Positions 41,577-51,041 of a stretch of 64,000 nucleotides of DNA are shown one piece after another (the stretch's first letter is position 1; each line of letters opens with the position of its first letter). The stretch is from Duganella flavida (lineage in GTDB: Bacteria; Pseudomonadota; Gammaproteobacteria; Burkholderiales; Burkholderiaceae_D), in NCBI RefSeq assembly GCF_009857445.1, contig NZ_WWCN01000017.1:87520-151519 (forward strand), in the 5' to 3' direction. The translations under genes were made by a program, and so were the position numbers. The notes under the pieces were generated by a model. That model saw only the letters and a program-made list of their open reading frames with translations. It was not told the origin of the DNA and searched no databases.

Positions 41577-42478
41577 GCCGAATACATCCAGCGCAGCGTG
41601 TCGGCCAGCGGCACAATGGCCACAGGGCCGGTGACGGCGGCCAGGCGGCGATGATCACCCACCAGCCGCACCACTTCATTGGCGCGCACGAAGGCGGGAT
41701 TTACGTGCACATTGATTTTGTAGCCGGCGATATCGGCCATCATGCCCAGCGCCTCGCCCAGTGAGTAGGCGTGGCCGGAACAGATATTGAAAACGCCGCC
41801 CACCGCAGCAGGCGCTGCGAGCAGCTTGCGATAACTGGAGGCCACCATGCGCACATCGGAAAAATCGCGCCACACGTGCAGGTTGCCCAGCTCAATGTCA
41901 GCAGCTTTGCGGCGGAAGTGGGAGACGATTTTCGGTAGCAGGAAATTCTCGTGCTGGCCCACGCCGGTGTAGTTGAATGGGCGGACCATAATCAGCGGCA
42001 GCTTGTCCTGCCACAGGCGCGCCATGTACTCCATCGACAGCTTGCTGACGGCGTAATCGTTGGCTGGTGCGGCCGGCACCTCCTCGTGGATCACGCCGAC
42101 GTCGGTGTTACCGTAGATATTGGCGCTGGAGGCCAGCAGCACGGCCGACGGTTTCTTGGCCGATGCGGCCAGCGCTTCCAGCAAGTTGCGCGTGCCGACC
42201 ACGTTGACGCGGTAGATTTGTTCAGTGTCGCCATGCGCGACGAAGGCGATGGCGGCCAGGTGGGCCACCACGTCCGGCTGTACTTCCTGCACCATGGCGG
42301 CCAGGCCGGCGCGGTCGTTGAGGTCAACCGCATATTCATTCGCACCGGGCGCGTGGCCGGGCGTGATGGTACCGAATACTTCGTAGCCGGCGGCGCGCAA
42401 TTCCTGCGCCACGTAATGGCCGGTGAAGCCGGACAAACCGGTAATCAGGGCACGTTTGCCCGCGCCTTCAGCGGCCAT
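41573..42478 (-). CDS. rmd: GDP-6-deoxy-D-mannose reductase
   Basis: 301 residues, extended SDR. Rossmann motif ALITGLSGFTGHYVA, catalytic Tyr-x3-Lys in NDYAVSKLSMEY and FNYTGVGQHENFLLPKI in the substrate region match Rmd. It reduces GDP-4-keto-6-deoxy-D-mannose, the Gmd product, to GDP-D-rhamnose. GDP-fucose synthase is a less likely alternative because the pattern GLSGFTG / FNYTGVGQ is typical of Rmd. Lies 9 bp after gmd. Confidence 0.87.
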   Translation of the reverse strand: MAAEGAGKRALITGLSGFTGHYVAQELRAAGYEVFGTITPGHAPGANEYAVDLNDRAGLAAMVQEVQPDVVAHLAAIAFVAHGDTEQIYRVNVVGTRNLLEALAASAKKPSAVLLASSANIYGNTDVGVIHEEVPAAPANDYAVSKLSMEYMARLWQDKLPLIMVRPFNYTGVGQHENFLLPKIVSHFRRKAADIELGNLHVWRDFSDVRMVASSYRKLLAAPAAVGGVFNICSGHAYSLGEALGMMADIAGYKINVHVNPAFVRANEVVRLVGDHRRLAAVTGPVAIVPLADTLRWMYSA

Positions 42479-42487
42479 ACAGACTCC

Positions 42488-43531
42488 TTAGAAAGAGAAG
42501 CCGGCTTTATTGCGGCGCAGGTCGGCCTCCACCATCATCTGGCACAGCTGTTCCAGCGTGGTCGAAGGTTTCCAGCCCAATTCCTTGGTGGCCTTGGCCG
42601 GATCGCCGATCAGCAGCTCGACTTCCGCCGGGCGGTAGAACTTAGGATTCACGCGCACCAACACTTTGCCGGTTTTCTTGCAGGTGCCGATTTCGTGGTC
42701 GGCCTCGCCGCTCCACGCCAGCGCCACGTCGACCGCCTTGAACGCCATCGAGACAAAATCGCGCACGGTTTCGGTACGGTTGGTGGCCAGCACGTAGGTG
42801 TCCGGTTCATCGGCTTGCAGGATGCGCCACATGCCTTCCACGTATTCCTTGGCATAGCCCCAGTCGCGCTTAGCGTCGAGGTTGCCCAGTTCCAGCACGT
42901 CCAGCTGGCCGAGGTGGATCTTGGCGACCGAGTCGGTGATCTTGCGGGTGACGAATTCACGGCCGCGCAGTGGCGACTCGTGGTTGAACAGAATGCCCGA
43001 GCAGCCGAAGATGCCGTAGGACTCGCGGTAGTTGACCGTCATCCAGTGGGCGTACAGCTTGGCCACACCGTAGGGGCTGCGCGGGTAGAACGGCGTATCT
43101 TCCTTTTGCGGCACGGCTTGCACCTTGCCGAACATCTCGGAGGTCGACGCTTGATAGAAGCGGATTTGCGGATTCACGATGCGGATGGCTTCCAGCAGGT
43201 TCACCGGGCCGATGCCGGTGATCTCGGCGGTGGTAACCGGCTGCTCGAAGGACACGCCAACAAAACTCTGCGCGGCCAGGTTATACACCTCGTCCGGCTG
43301 GGCGTTTTGCAGCAGGCGGATGCTGGAACCGAGATCGGTCAGGTCGTACTCGACCAGATGCAGGTTCGGATGCGACTGGATGCCCAATTCCTCGATGCGC
43401 CAGAAATTGACCGAGCTGGTGCGGCGGTAAGTGCCAGTAACTTCATAGCCTTTTTCCAGCAGCAGCTGCGCCAGGTATGCGCCATCTTGGCCGGTGATGC
43501 CGGTAACCAGCGCTTTTTTTGTTTTCTGCAT
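42488..43531 (-). CDS. gmd: GDP-mannose 4,6-dehydratase
   Basis: 347 residues. NAD(P)-binding ALVTGITGQDGAYLAQLLL, RRTSSVNFWRI, the catalytic STSEMFG and SPYGVAKLYAH (Tyr-x3-Lys), NHESPLRGREFVTRKI, and RDWGYAKEYVEGMW are all diagnostic. First step toward GDP-D-rhamnose (or GDP-L-fucose). First gene of an operon gmd-rmd-GT-GT on the minus strand. Confidence 0.96.
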   Translation of the reverse strand: MQKTKKALVTGITGQDGAYLAQLLLEKGYEVTGTYRRTSSVNFWRIEELGIQSHPNLHLVEYDLTDLGSSIRLLQNAQPDEVYNLAAQSFVGVSFEQPVTTAEITGIGPVNLLEAIRIVNPQIRFYQASTSEMFGKVQAVPQKEDTPFYPRSPYGVAKLYAHWMTVNYRESYGIFGCSGILFNHESPLRGREFVTRKITDSVAKIHLGQLDVLELGNLDAKRDWGYAKEYVEGMWRILQADEPDTYVLATNRTETVRDFVSMAFKAVDVALAWSGEADHEIGTCKKTGKVLVRVNPKFYRPAEVELLIGDPAKATKELGWKPSTTLEQLCQMMVEADLRRNKAGFSF

Positions 43532-43647
43532 GGTGAATTACACATAGCTTATCTTAGTAACCCAACATTGTAACAGAGCGCTACAAGCGCATTTCTAACG
43601 AAAACCCGCGATTTACATCACTTACACATTGTTACAGGAGAAATAAA

Positions 43648-43704
43648 TTCGGGGTCAGCTCTGTCAAATGGACATTTTGTCCGTTTGACAGAGCTGACCC
43701 CGAA
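43648..43704. repeat. Large perfect palindrome (REP-like hairpin)
   Basis: A 21-bp perfect inverted repeat (left arm 43648-43668 starting TTCGGGGTCAGCTCTGTC, right arm 43684-43704), whose spacer continues pairing (GGAC/GTCC with loop ATTTT). The RNA stem would be about 26 bp. TTCGGGGTCAG-type palindromes look like the dispersed REP/RAYT-type elements of related genomes. It lies 12 bp downstream of maeB on the minus strand and could protect or end that mRNA. Confidence 0.75.
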
Positions 43705-43716
43705 GGTGAAACTAGT

Positions 43717-46035
43717 TTAAGCCTTGCGCTGGGCGACCGCGTCCACTACGCACAGGGCGGTCATGTTGACGATGCGGCGCACGGTGGCCGATGGCGTCAA
43801 AATGTGCACCGGCTTGGCGCAACCCAGCAGGATAGGACCCACCGCGATGCCGTTGCCGGCCGCCGTCTTCACCAGGTTGTAGGCGATGTTGGCCGATTCG
43901 ATGTTCGGCATCACCAGCAGGTTGGCGTCGCCGGTCAGGGTCGAGCCTGGCATGATCTGGTTGCGCAGTTTCGAATCCAGGGCGGTGTCGCCGTGCATTT
44001 CGCCGTCCACTTCCAGCGACGGATCGCGCTGCTTGACCAACTCCAGCGCAGCGCGCATTTTGCGGGCCGAAGCGTTGTCGGACGAACCGAAGTTCGAATG
44101 CGAGAGCAGCGCGGCGCGCGGCGACAGGCCGAAGCGGCGCATTTCATCCGCAGCCATCACGGTGATCGCGGCCAGTTCGTTGGCGTCCGGGTTTTCGTTG
44201 ACGTGGGTGTCGACCATCACCAGCTGGCGCTGCGGCAGCACCAGCACGTTCATGGCGGCGTACACGCAAGCGCCTTCGCGGCGGCCCAGCACCTGGTCGA
44301 TGTAGTGCAGGTGCAGCTGGGTGGTGCCGAAGGTGCCGCAGATCATGCCGTCAGCGTCGCCCTTCTTGATCATCATGGCGCCGATCAGGGTATGACGGCG
44401 ACGCATTTCCAGCTTGGCGTACTCTTGCGTGACGCCCTTGCGTGCGGTCAGCTCATAGTAATCCTGCCAGTAGTCGCGATAGCGCTCGTCGTGGTCAGGA
44501 TTGATGACGTCGAAGTCCACGCCCTGCTTCAGGCGCAGGCCGAATTTGGTGATGCGCGATTCCAGCACCGCCGGACGGCCCACCAGGATAGGACGCGCCA
44601 GCTTCTCGTCGCACACCACTTGCACGGCGCGCAGCACGCGCTCTTCTTCGCCCTCGGCGTAGACGATGCGCTTGACGTCCAGCGGCGCTTTCTTAGCGAC
44701 CTGGAACAGCGGCTTCATGAAGGTGCCCGAACGGTAGACGAACTGCTGCAGGCTTTCTTCGTAGGCGACCAGGTCCTTGATCGGACGGGTGGCAACGCCG
44801 GAATCTTCCGCCGCCTTGGCCACGGCCGGAGCGATCTTGGTCAGCAGGCGCGGATCGAACGGCATCGGGATCAGGTAGTCCGGACCAAACGACAGATTGG
44901 TGAAGCCGTAGGTGGTGGCCACGATATCCGACTGCTCGGCATGCGCCAGCTCGGCAATCGCGTGCACCACGGCGATTTCCATTTCGCGGGTAATCGTCGT
45001 CGCGCCGCAATCGAGCGCGCCGCGGAAGATGTACGGGAAGCACAGCACGTTGTTGACCTGGTTCGGGTAGTCCGAGCGGCCAGTGCACATGACGGCGTCG
45101 CCGCGCACGGCTTTGACCTCTTCCGGCAGGATTTCCGGATTCGGGTTGGCCAGCGCCAGGATCAGCGGGTTCGGCGCCATGGCCTTGACCATGTCTTGTT
45201 TCAGCACGCCACCAGCGGAGACGCCGAGGAAGATGTCTGCATCGGGAATGACTTCGGCCAGGGTGCGGGCGTCGGTTTCGCGGGCGAAGCGTTCCTTGTC
45301 CGGGTCCATCAGCTCGGTACGGCCTTTGTAGACCACGCCGGCCAGGTCGGTTACGTAGATGTTTTCCAGCGGGAAGCCGAGGTCGACGATCAGGTCCAGG
45401 CAGGCCAGCGCTGCAGCACCCGCGCCCGAGACCACCAGCTTACATTTTTTGATGTCTTTGCCGACCAGCGAGATGCCGTTCAGGATGGCTGCACCGACGA
45501 TAATCGCAGTGCCGTGCTGATCGTCATGGAAGACTGGAATCTTCATGCGCTCGCGCAGCTTGCGCTCAATGGTGAAGCATTCCGGCGCTTTGATGTCTTC
45601 CAGATTCACGCCGCCGAAAGTCGGTTCCAGCGACGCGATGATGTCCACCAGCTTGTCTGGATCCTGCTCGTTGATTTCGATGTCGAACACATCGATGCCG
45701 GCGAATTTCTTGAACAGTACGCCCTTGCCTTCCATCACCGGCTTGGCGGCCAGCGGGCCGATATTGCCCAAGCCCAGCACGGCGGTGCCGTTGGTGATTA
45801 CCGCTACCAGATTGCCGCGCGCCGTATATTTATAGGCGTTGGCCGGGTCGATGACGATTTCTTCGCAAGGCGCTGCCACGCCTGGGGAATAGGCCAGCGC
45901 CAGGTCGCGCTGGTTGGTCAGTTGCTTGGTCGGCGTTACGCTGATTTTGCCCGGGGTTGGGAACTCGTGGTACTCCAGCGCTGCAACGCGCAGTTGTTGA
46001 CGAATTGCTTCTTTTTTCTCAGGTGACGAATCCAT
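43717..46035 (-). CDS. maeB: NADP-dependent malic enzyme with phosphotransacetylase-like domain
   Basis: 772 residues, the length of MaeB-type hybrid malic enzymes. The N-terminal catalytic half (about 1-430) has LALAYSPGVAAPC, FGGVNLEDIKAPECF, VFHDDQHGTAIIV and GAGAAALACLDLIVDLG (NADP site). The C-terminal half (about 440-770) is a phosphate acetyl/butyryltransferase-like domain that normally has a regulatory rather than catalytic role (acetyl-CoA binding). Makes pyruvate, CO2 and NADPH from malate. Monocistronic, ends at the large palindrome. Confidence 0.95.
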   Translation of the reverse strand: MDSSPEKKEAIRQQLRVAALEYHEFPTPGKISVTPTKQLTNQRDLALAYSPGVAAPCEEIVIDPANAYKYTARGNLVAVITNGTAVLGLGNIGPLAAKPVMEGKGVLFKKFAGIDVFDIEINEQDPDKLVDIIASLEPTFGGVNLEDIKAPECFTIERKLRERMKIPVFHDDQHGTAIIVGAAILNGISLVGKDIKKCKLVVSGAGAAALACLDLIVDLGFPLENIYVTDLAGVVYKGRTELMDPDKERFARETDARTLAEVIPDADIFLGVSAGGVLKQDMVKAMAPNPLILALANPNPEILPEEVKAVRGDAVMCTGRSDYPNQVNNVLCFPYIFRGALDCGATTITREMEIAVVHAIAELAHAEQSDIVATTYGFTNLSFGPDYLIPMPFDPRLLTKIAPAVAKAAEDSGVATRPIKDLVAYEESLQQFVYRSGTFMKPLFQVAKKAPLDVKRIVYAEGEEERVLRAVQVVCDEKLARPILVGRPAVLESRITKFGLRLKQGVDFDVINPDHDERYRDYWQDYYELTARKGVTQEYAKLEMRRRHTLIGAMMIKKGDADGMICGTFGTTQLHLHYIDQVLGRREGACVYAAMNVLVLPQRQLVMVDTHVNENPDANELAAITVMAADEMRRFGLSPRAALLSHSNFGSSDNASARKMRAALELVKQRDPSLEVDGEMHGDTALDSKLRNQIMPGSTLTGDANLLVMPNIESANIAYNLVKTAAGNGIAVGPILLGCAKPVHILTPSATVRRIVNMTALCVVDAVAQRKA

Positions 46036-46346
46036 GTGCTTTACTGCCTTCCCATATTGTGCGATCGAAGGCCTATGATTTTATCAGACCAATTCTTTCA
46101 ATTAAGTAGGTATTTTCACCAACTGTATTAACCTTTATCAGCATTTTTTATGAACATGGCGGGGGTTAGCCGAATTTTTGCAACAATGAACGACGGATAG
46201 GCGCAACATAATCAATTTTCCGAGACAATTAACTTTAACTATCGATTGATAAAATTTGATTGAAATTGTGGATATTTCACCATGCGAAGCGTGCTAATGC
46301 AGAATTCGACTAAGCTGATGCTATCCGCTATTCATCGGGAGCTCCT
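46036..46346. other. A/T-rich intergenic region with divergent promoters
   Basis: 311 bp between the divergent genes maeB and 46347. Markedly A/T-rich compared with the surroundings, particularly 46075-46260. No open frame longer than about 16 codons with a start, no tRNA and no clear hairpin. It should carry the maeB promoter (minus) and that of the downstream gene (plus), but I cannot pick unambiguous -35/-10 pairs. Confidence 0.4.
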
Positions 46347-46745
46347 ATGTCTGCCTTGATTGTTTCCAAGCGTTTGCCAGAGCCAGCCGGCGCCTCGCCG
46401 CAGGGCGCGGCGTGGCAGCAGCTGCTGCGCTGGCAAGAGAATGGCCAGCAACTGGCCTTTGTCTACACCCGCTCGCTGGGCGGGCTGATCCACACCGGCC
46501 AGGGCAAGCTGGACCAGCTGACGCTGGAAGCCGCCACCATCGCAGCCGGTGCCAGCAAACTGTACATCGTGCTGGCCGGCGCCTCGTATGAAGCCGGGCC
46601 GCAGCTGTTCTTCACGCCGAATTTGTTGAGCCGTTTCCACGTCAACGGCGTGGCGGTGCGGCTGGCCAACCATGACTGGCTATTCCTGTCCGACGAATCA
46701 CTGCCGGCCATCGGCATGGAAAGCCTGCAAAGGCAGATTGAATAG
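46347..46745 (+). CDS. Hypothetical protein upstream of thiL
   Basis: 132 residues, no signal peptide or TM. A family is not recognised. It is acidic-neutral with two alternating regions: LRWQENGQQLAFVYTRSLGGLIHTG and ASKLYIVLAGASYEAGPQLFF ... HDWLFLSDESLPAIGM. ATG 46347 follows GGGAGC. It ends 20 bp before thiL, with a hairpin in the gap, so co-transcription with thiL is likely. Confidence 0.7.
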   Translation: MSALIVSKRLPEPAGASPQGAAWQQLLRWQENGQQLAFVYTRSLGGLIHTGQGKLDQLTLEAATIAAGASKLYIVLAGASYEAGPQLFFTPNLLSRFHVNGVAVRLANHDWLFLSDESLPAIGMESLQRQIE

Positions 46746-46764
46746 GGGCGGTACAATACCGCCC
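46746..46764 (+). promoter_or_regulatory. Hairpin directly before the thiL start codon
   Basis: GGGCGGTA (46746-46753), loop CAA, TACCGCCC (46757-46764), ending on the base before ATG 46765. No T-run follows, so it is not a terminator. A perfect 8-bp stem in place of a normal ribosome site would hinder initiation unless ribosomes finishing the upstream gene (stop 46743-46745) melt it, which suggests translational coupling. Confidence 0.5.
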
Positions 46765-47733
46765 ATGCTTTCCGAATTCGACCTCATCAAAGAATACTTC
46801 CAGCGTCCCCACCATGCCGCGCGCGCTGCGCTCGGTATCGGCGACGATTGCGCCTTGATCGCGCCCACGCCTGGCATGCAGACCGCCATTTCCTCCGACA
46901 TGCTGGTGGAAGGCCGCCACTTCTTCGCCGGCGAAGACCCGGTGCGGCTGGGCCACAAGGCGCTGGCCGTCAACCTGTCCGACCTGGCCGCCATGGGCGC
47001 GCGCCCGGTCGGCTTCACGCTGGCGCTGGCGCTGCCGGAGGCGAATCGCCACTGGCTGCAAGGCTTTTCGCAAGGCTTGTTTGCGCTGGCCGACGCTTTC
47101 AACATCGAGCTGATCGGCGGCGATACCACCAAGGGGCCGCTCAACATCTGCATCACTGTATTTGGCGAACTGCGTCCGGGCCAGGCCCTGCGCCGCAGCG
47201 CCGCCAAGCCCGGCGACGATATCTGGATTTCCGGCACGCTGGGCGACGCCCGCCTCGCACTGGCCGGCTATCGCAAGGAGTTCCCGCTGGATGAGGCCGC
47301 CCTACGCACCGCTGCCGTGCGCATGCACACGCCGGTGCCGCGCGTGGCATTGGGCGTGCTGCTGGCTGAGCAAGGCATCGCCCACGCGGCGATCGATATT
47401 TCGGACGGTTTGATTGGCGATCTCGGCCACATCCTCAAGCTGTCGCAAGTAGGCGCCACGCTGGATGTCGATGCGCTGCCAGCCGGCGATGTGCTGGTCA
47501 CGCAGGAAACCGGCTTGCGCCGCGCCTACACGGCAGCAGGCGGCGATGACTACGAGCTGTGCTTCACAGCGCCAGCCTCATCGCGCGCGGCCATCAGCGC
47601 GGCGGCGGCCAGCGTGGCGACGGCGGTAACGCGCGTCGGGACGATCGATGCGGCAGGCGGCTTGCGTTTAGTGGATGCACAAGGCGCAGCGCTGGACCTC
47701 AAACTGTCCAGCTTCGATCACTTCACTTCCTGA
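46765..47733 (+). CDS. thiL: Thiamine-monophosphate kinase
   Basis: 322 residues from ATG 46765. Phosphorylates thiamine monophosphate to the cofactor TPP using ATP. ThiL signatures: MLSEFDLIKEYF, GIGDDCALI (Mg/ATP Asp residues), SDMLVEGRHFF, LAVNLSDLAAMGARP, IGGDTTKG, DISDGLIGDLGHI and AAGGDDYELCF. In many proteobacteria thiL is followed by pgpA; here the next gene is convergent and overlaps by 16 bp. No TPP riboswitch is visible. Confidence 0.95.
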   Translation: MLSEFDLIKEYFQRPHHAARAALGIGDDCALIAPTPGMQTAISSDMLVEGRHFFAGEDPVRLGHKALAVNLSDLAAMGARPVGFTLALALPEANRHWLQGFSQGLFALADAFNIELIGGDTTKGPLNICITVFGELRPGQALRRSAAKPGDDIWISGTLGDARLALAGYRKEFPLDEAALRTAAVRMHTPVPRVALGVLLAEQGIAHAAIDISDGLIGDLGHILKLSQVGATLDVDALPAGDVLVTQETGLRRAYTAAGGDDYELCFTAPASSRAAISAAAASVATAVTRVGTIDAAGGLRLVDAQGAALDLKLSSFDHFTS

Positions 47734-50324
47734 AGCACGGTCACATCTTCGCCCGGCTTCCCGACCAGCTGGCCGCTGCCATGCATCACCCAGTAGTGAT
47801 GGAAGGCCAGCCGGATATTGTCGCGTAGCTGGGTGTCGTCCCACGGCTTGGTGTAGAAGCGGTAGATGGCGCCGCGGTTGATCGAATCCAGCACCGCCTC
47901 CAGCCCCGTGTAGCCGGACAGGATGATGCGTATGGTCTCGGGATACATTTCCTTGACCTTGCTGAGGAACTCGGTGCCGCTCATCACCGGCATGCGCTGG
48001 TCGCACACCACCACCTGCACCGCATGCAGGGCCAGCAGTTCGAACGCTTCGGTCGGCGAGGCGGCGGTCAGGATCTGGTAACCGTCGCGCAGGAACAGGC
48101 GGTGCAGCGACGACAGCACATTCACATCATCATCGACAATCAGCAAAGTCTGCGCCGGCTGGCTGGCCGTGCCCGGCGCCGGCGGGAGGCTGTGCTCCGA
48201 TTGCACCAACCGGCCCAGCTCGTCCGGCGGCAGCGGACGGCTGAAGAAGTAGCCCTGGATTTCATCGCAGCGGCTGCGGCGCAAATACTCCAGCTGGGCG
48301 CGCGTCTCCACCCCTTCCGCAATCACCTGCAGCTTGAGGCTGTGCGCCATGCTGATAATGGCCAGTGCAATCGCCGCATCGTTGGGATTGGTGGTGATTT
48401 CGCGCACGAAGGCGATGTCGATTTTCAGCTTGTCGATCGGGAAGCGCTGTAAATAGGCCAGAGAGGAATAGCCGGTGCCGAAGTCGTCAATCGCCACCTT
48501 GATGCCCAGCGATTTCAGGTTTTTCAGCACGGTGATGGTGCGCTCGGCGTGGGACATCAGCGCAGTTTCGGTCAGTTCCAGTTCCAGCAATTCCGGCGGC
48601 ACATTGTGGCGGCGCAGCGCGTCGCGCACCGTCAGCTCAAGGTCGCCTTCCACGAACTGGCGGCTGGCAACGTTGACCGCCACCCGCACCGGACCGGTGC
48701 CATCGTGCAGCCACGCGGCGATCTGCTTGCAGGCGGCATCGATGATCCAGCCGCCCACACGCACCACCAGTCCCGTTTCTTCCAGCACCGGCACGAACTC
48801 GGCCGGATAGACCAGGCCAAAGCCGGGCCGCTGCCAGCGCAGCAGCGCCTCCACGCCGGCAATCGCACCGGTGTGCAGGTTGACCTTGGGCTGGTAGTGC
48901 AGGCGCAGCTCGTGGTTGTCGAAGGCGCGGCGCAGCGCCAGCTCCATGTCGAGGCGCGCCAGCACTTGCACATTCATGCCGGCGGTGAAGAAGCGGTAGC
49001 CGTCGCGCCCGGCCTGCTTGGCGCGCGACATGGCGGTGTCGGCGTACTTGACCAGCGTTTCCGGATCGGTGGCGTCGTCGGGATACATGGCGATGCCGAT
49101 GCTGGCGCTGAGCACGGCCTGCTGGCCATCCAGGTCGAAGGGCTGGCGCAGCGCGTCACGCACTTCGTTAGCGGCGTGGACGGCGTCCTGCTGGTCGCGG
49201 CTCATGGTGATGATCAGCGCGAATTCGTCGCCGCCGAGGCGGCCGGCGGTGTCGCGGATGCGCACGCATTGCACCAGGCGGTTGCTGAACTGGCGCAGCA
49301 AATCGTCGCCGCGCGATGTGCCCAGCGTATCGTTGATGCCCTTGAAGCGGTCCAGCCCGACAAACAGCACGGCGATGCGCCAGGCCTTGTCCTGCGCCAG
49401 CGCGATGGTGTCGCCCAGCGCCTTGAAGAACAGGGTGCGGTTGGGCAGGCCGGTCAGGCTGTCATAGTGGGCCATGCGCTGTAGCAGTTCTTCCGACTGG
49501 CGCCGCTCGCTGATGTCGCGCGCCACGCCCAGCATCACCGACGGCTGGCCGGGACGTTGCAGCAACTGCCAGTACAGCTCGACCGGCACCGAGATCAGGT
49601 CGCTGCGCATCAGCTCCAGCTCGGCCAGTTCCGGCGAGCGGGGCTGGCCGACGGCGGTAGCGTAGGCCGCTAGCCGCTCGGCCTGCTTGCGCAAGGCGTC
49701 CGGCGAGCCGAGGCCAAGCCGGCTGGCGCTGTGGCCCAGCATCTCGCCGCGCGGATAGCCCAGCATGCGGCAGGCGCCATCGTTGACGTCCACCAGGTCG
49801 GCGCTGTCGATGTCGAGCAGGAAGATGGCGTCGGCGGTGGCGTCCATGGCGCTGCGGAAGCGCTGCAGTTCGGCGGTCCGTTCGCGCACGGTTTGTTCGA
49901 GGCGGGCGTTGTAATCGCGCTCGCGGTTGTGCAGTAACCGCATCTCCAGCATGTTGCGGATGCGCGTCAACGTCTCTATCGGATCGAAAGGCTTGCTGAT
50001 GAAATCGCGCGCGCCGGCCTCGAAAGCACGCAGTTTATGGTCGGGCTGGGCGGTGACGACCAGCACCGGCAGCCAGCCATCCGGCTCATGCTGTTTGAGT
50101 GCATCCATCACGTCGAAGCCGCTCATGCCGGGCATTTGCAGGTCGAGGATGATGAGGTCGTAGCGGTGCTTGGCGTGCCAGCCAGCGACCACGCGCGGGT
50201 CGGTGGTAGAGCTGACGGCCTTGTAGCCGGTCGAGTTGAGCAAGTACTCCAATAATTCGACATTAACCGGCTGATCGTCGACGATCAGGATGCGGGCGTG
50301 ATGGATGTCGGTCTGACTGATCAT
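47718..50324 (-). CDS. REC-PAS-GGDEF-EAL-REC c-di-GMP signalling protein
   Basis: 868 residues. REC1 10-125 (Asp61, LIILDLQMPGMSG), a short coiled coil, PAS 155-275, GGDEF 285-445, EAL 460-705, and REC2 745-860 (VVVCDQRMPVMSG). The EAL domain keeps every catalytic motif (EALLRW, NVASRQF, ELTETALM, IDDFGTGYSSL, KIDIAFV, EGVET, QGYFFS). The GGDEF motif is intact (364-368), but the first metal-binding Asp is Gly in FVGLDRFKGIND, so the cyclase may be inactive. Most likely a phosphodiesterase with two receiver inputs. Overlaps the thiL 3' end by 16 bp. Confidence 0.93.
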   Translation of the reverse strand: MISQTDIHHARILIVDDQPVNVELLEYLLNSTGYKAVSSTTDPRVVAGWHAKHRYDLIILDLQMPGMSGFDVMDALKQHEPDGWLPVLVVTAQPDHKLRAFEAGARDFISKPFDPIETLTRIRNMLEMRLLHNRERDYNARLEQTVRERTAELQRFRSAMDATADAIFLLDIDSADLVDVNDGACRMLGYPRGEMLGHSASRLGLGSPDALRKQAERLAAYATAVGQPRSPELAELELMRSDLISVPVELYWQLLQRPGQPSVMLGVARDISERRQSEELLQRMAHYDSLTGLPNRTLFFKALGDTIALAQDKAWRIAVLFVGLDRFKGINDTLGTSRGDDLLRQFSNRLVQCVRIRDTAGRLGGDEFALIITMSRDQQDAVHAANEVRDALRQPFDLDGQQAVLSASIGIAMYPDDATDPETLVKYADTAMSRAKQAGRDGYRFFTAGMNVQVLARLDMELALRRAFDNHELRLHYQPKVNLHTGAIAGVEALLRWQRPGFGLVYPAEFVPVLEETGLVVRVGGWIIDAACKQIAAWLHDGTGPVRVAVNVASRQFVEGDLELTVRDALRRHNVPPELLELELTETALMSHAERTITVLKNLKSLGIKVAIDDFGTGYSSLAYLQRFPIDKLKIDIAFVREITTNPNDAAIALAIISMAHSLKLQVIAEGVETRAQLEYLRRSRCDEIQGYFFSRPLPPDELGRLVQSEHSLPPAPGTASQPAQTLLIVDDDVNVLSSLHRLFLRDGYQILTAASPTEAFELLALHAVQVVVCDQRMPVMSGTEFLSKVKEMYPETIRIILSGYTGLEAVLDSINRGAIYRFYTKPWDDTQLRDNIRLAFHHYWVMHGSGQLVGKPGEDVTVLQEVK

Positions 50325-50482
50325 TTCGCCTCCGAGGGAACTAGCTCATCAGTTACTTTAGCAGCCTGCACCGGAAGTGGCGCACGGTTGCCACTATAAC
50401 AAATTTCCGTGCACCACTGGCATCGATTATGAAGTGCATGGTACAGTGGCTGCAAAGCCCCGGAACTAGCGAAGGAGTAGCC

Positions 50483-50971
<489 letters not shown>

Positions 50972-51041
50972 GCCAGCCGGTTGCCTTCGCGCGGCAAAAC
51001 AATTACTCTCGACGCATTCACAAGCGATTCAGGAGTAGTTG

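Noticed and set aside
43804..46026. Very long open frame (740 codons) on the plus strand opposite maeB
   Set aside because: Frame shadow of a GC-rich gene; the product is a His/Arg/Gln-rich sequence without domains, while maeB is conserved throughout. The same applies to long frames opposite gmd/rmd (41951-43573), the S10 peptidase (24140-25378) and the Ig-repeat gene (17626-18885).
46746..46764. TPP riboswitch at thiL
   Set aside because: Only a simple 8-bp hairpin; no thi-box elements upstream.
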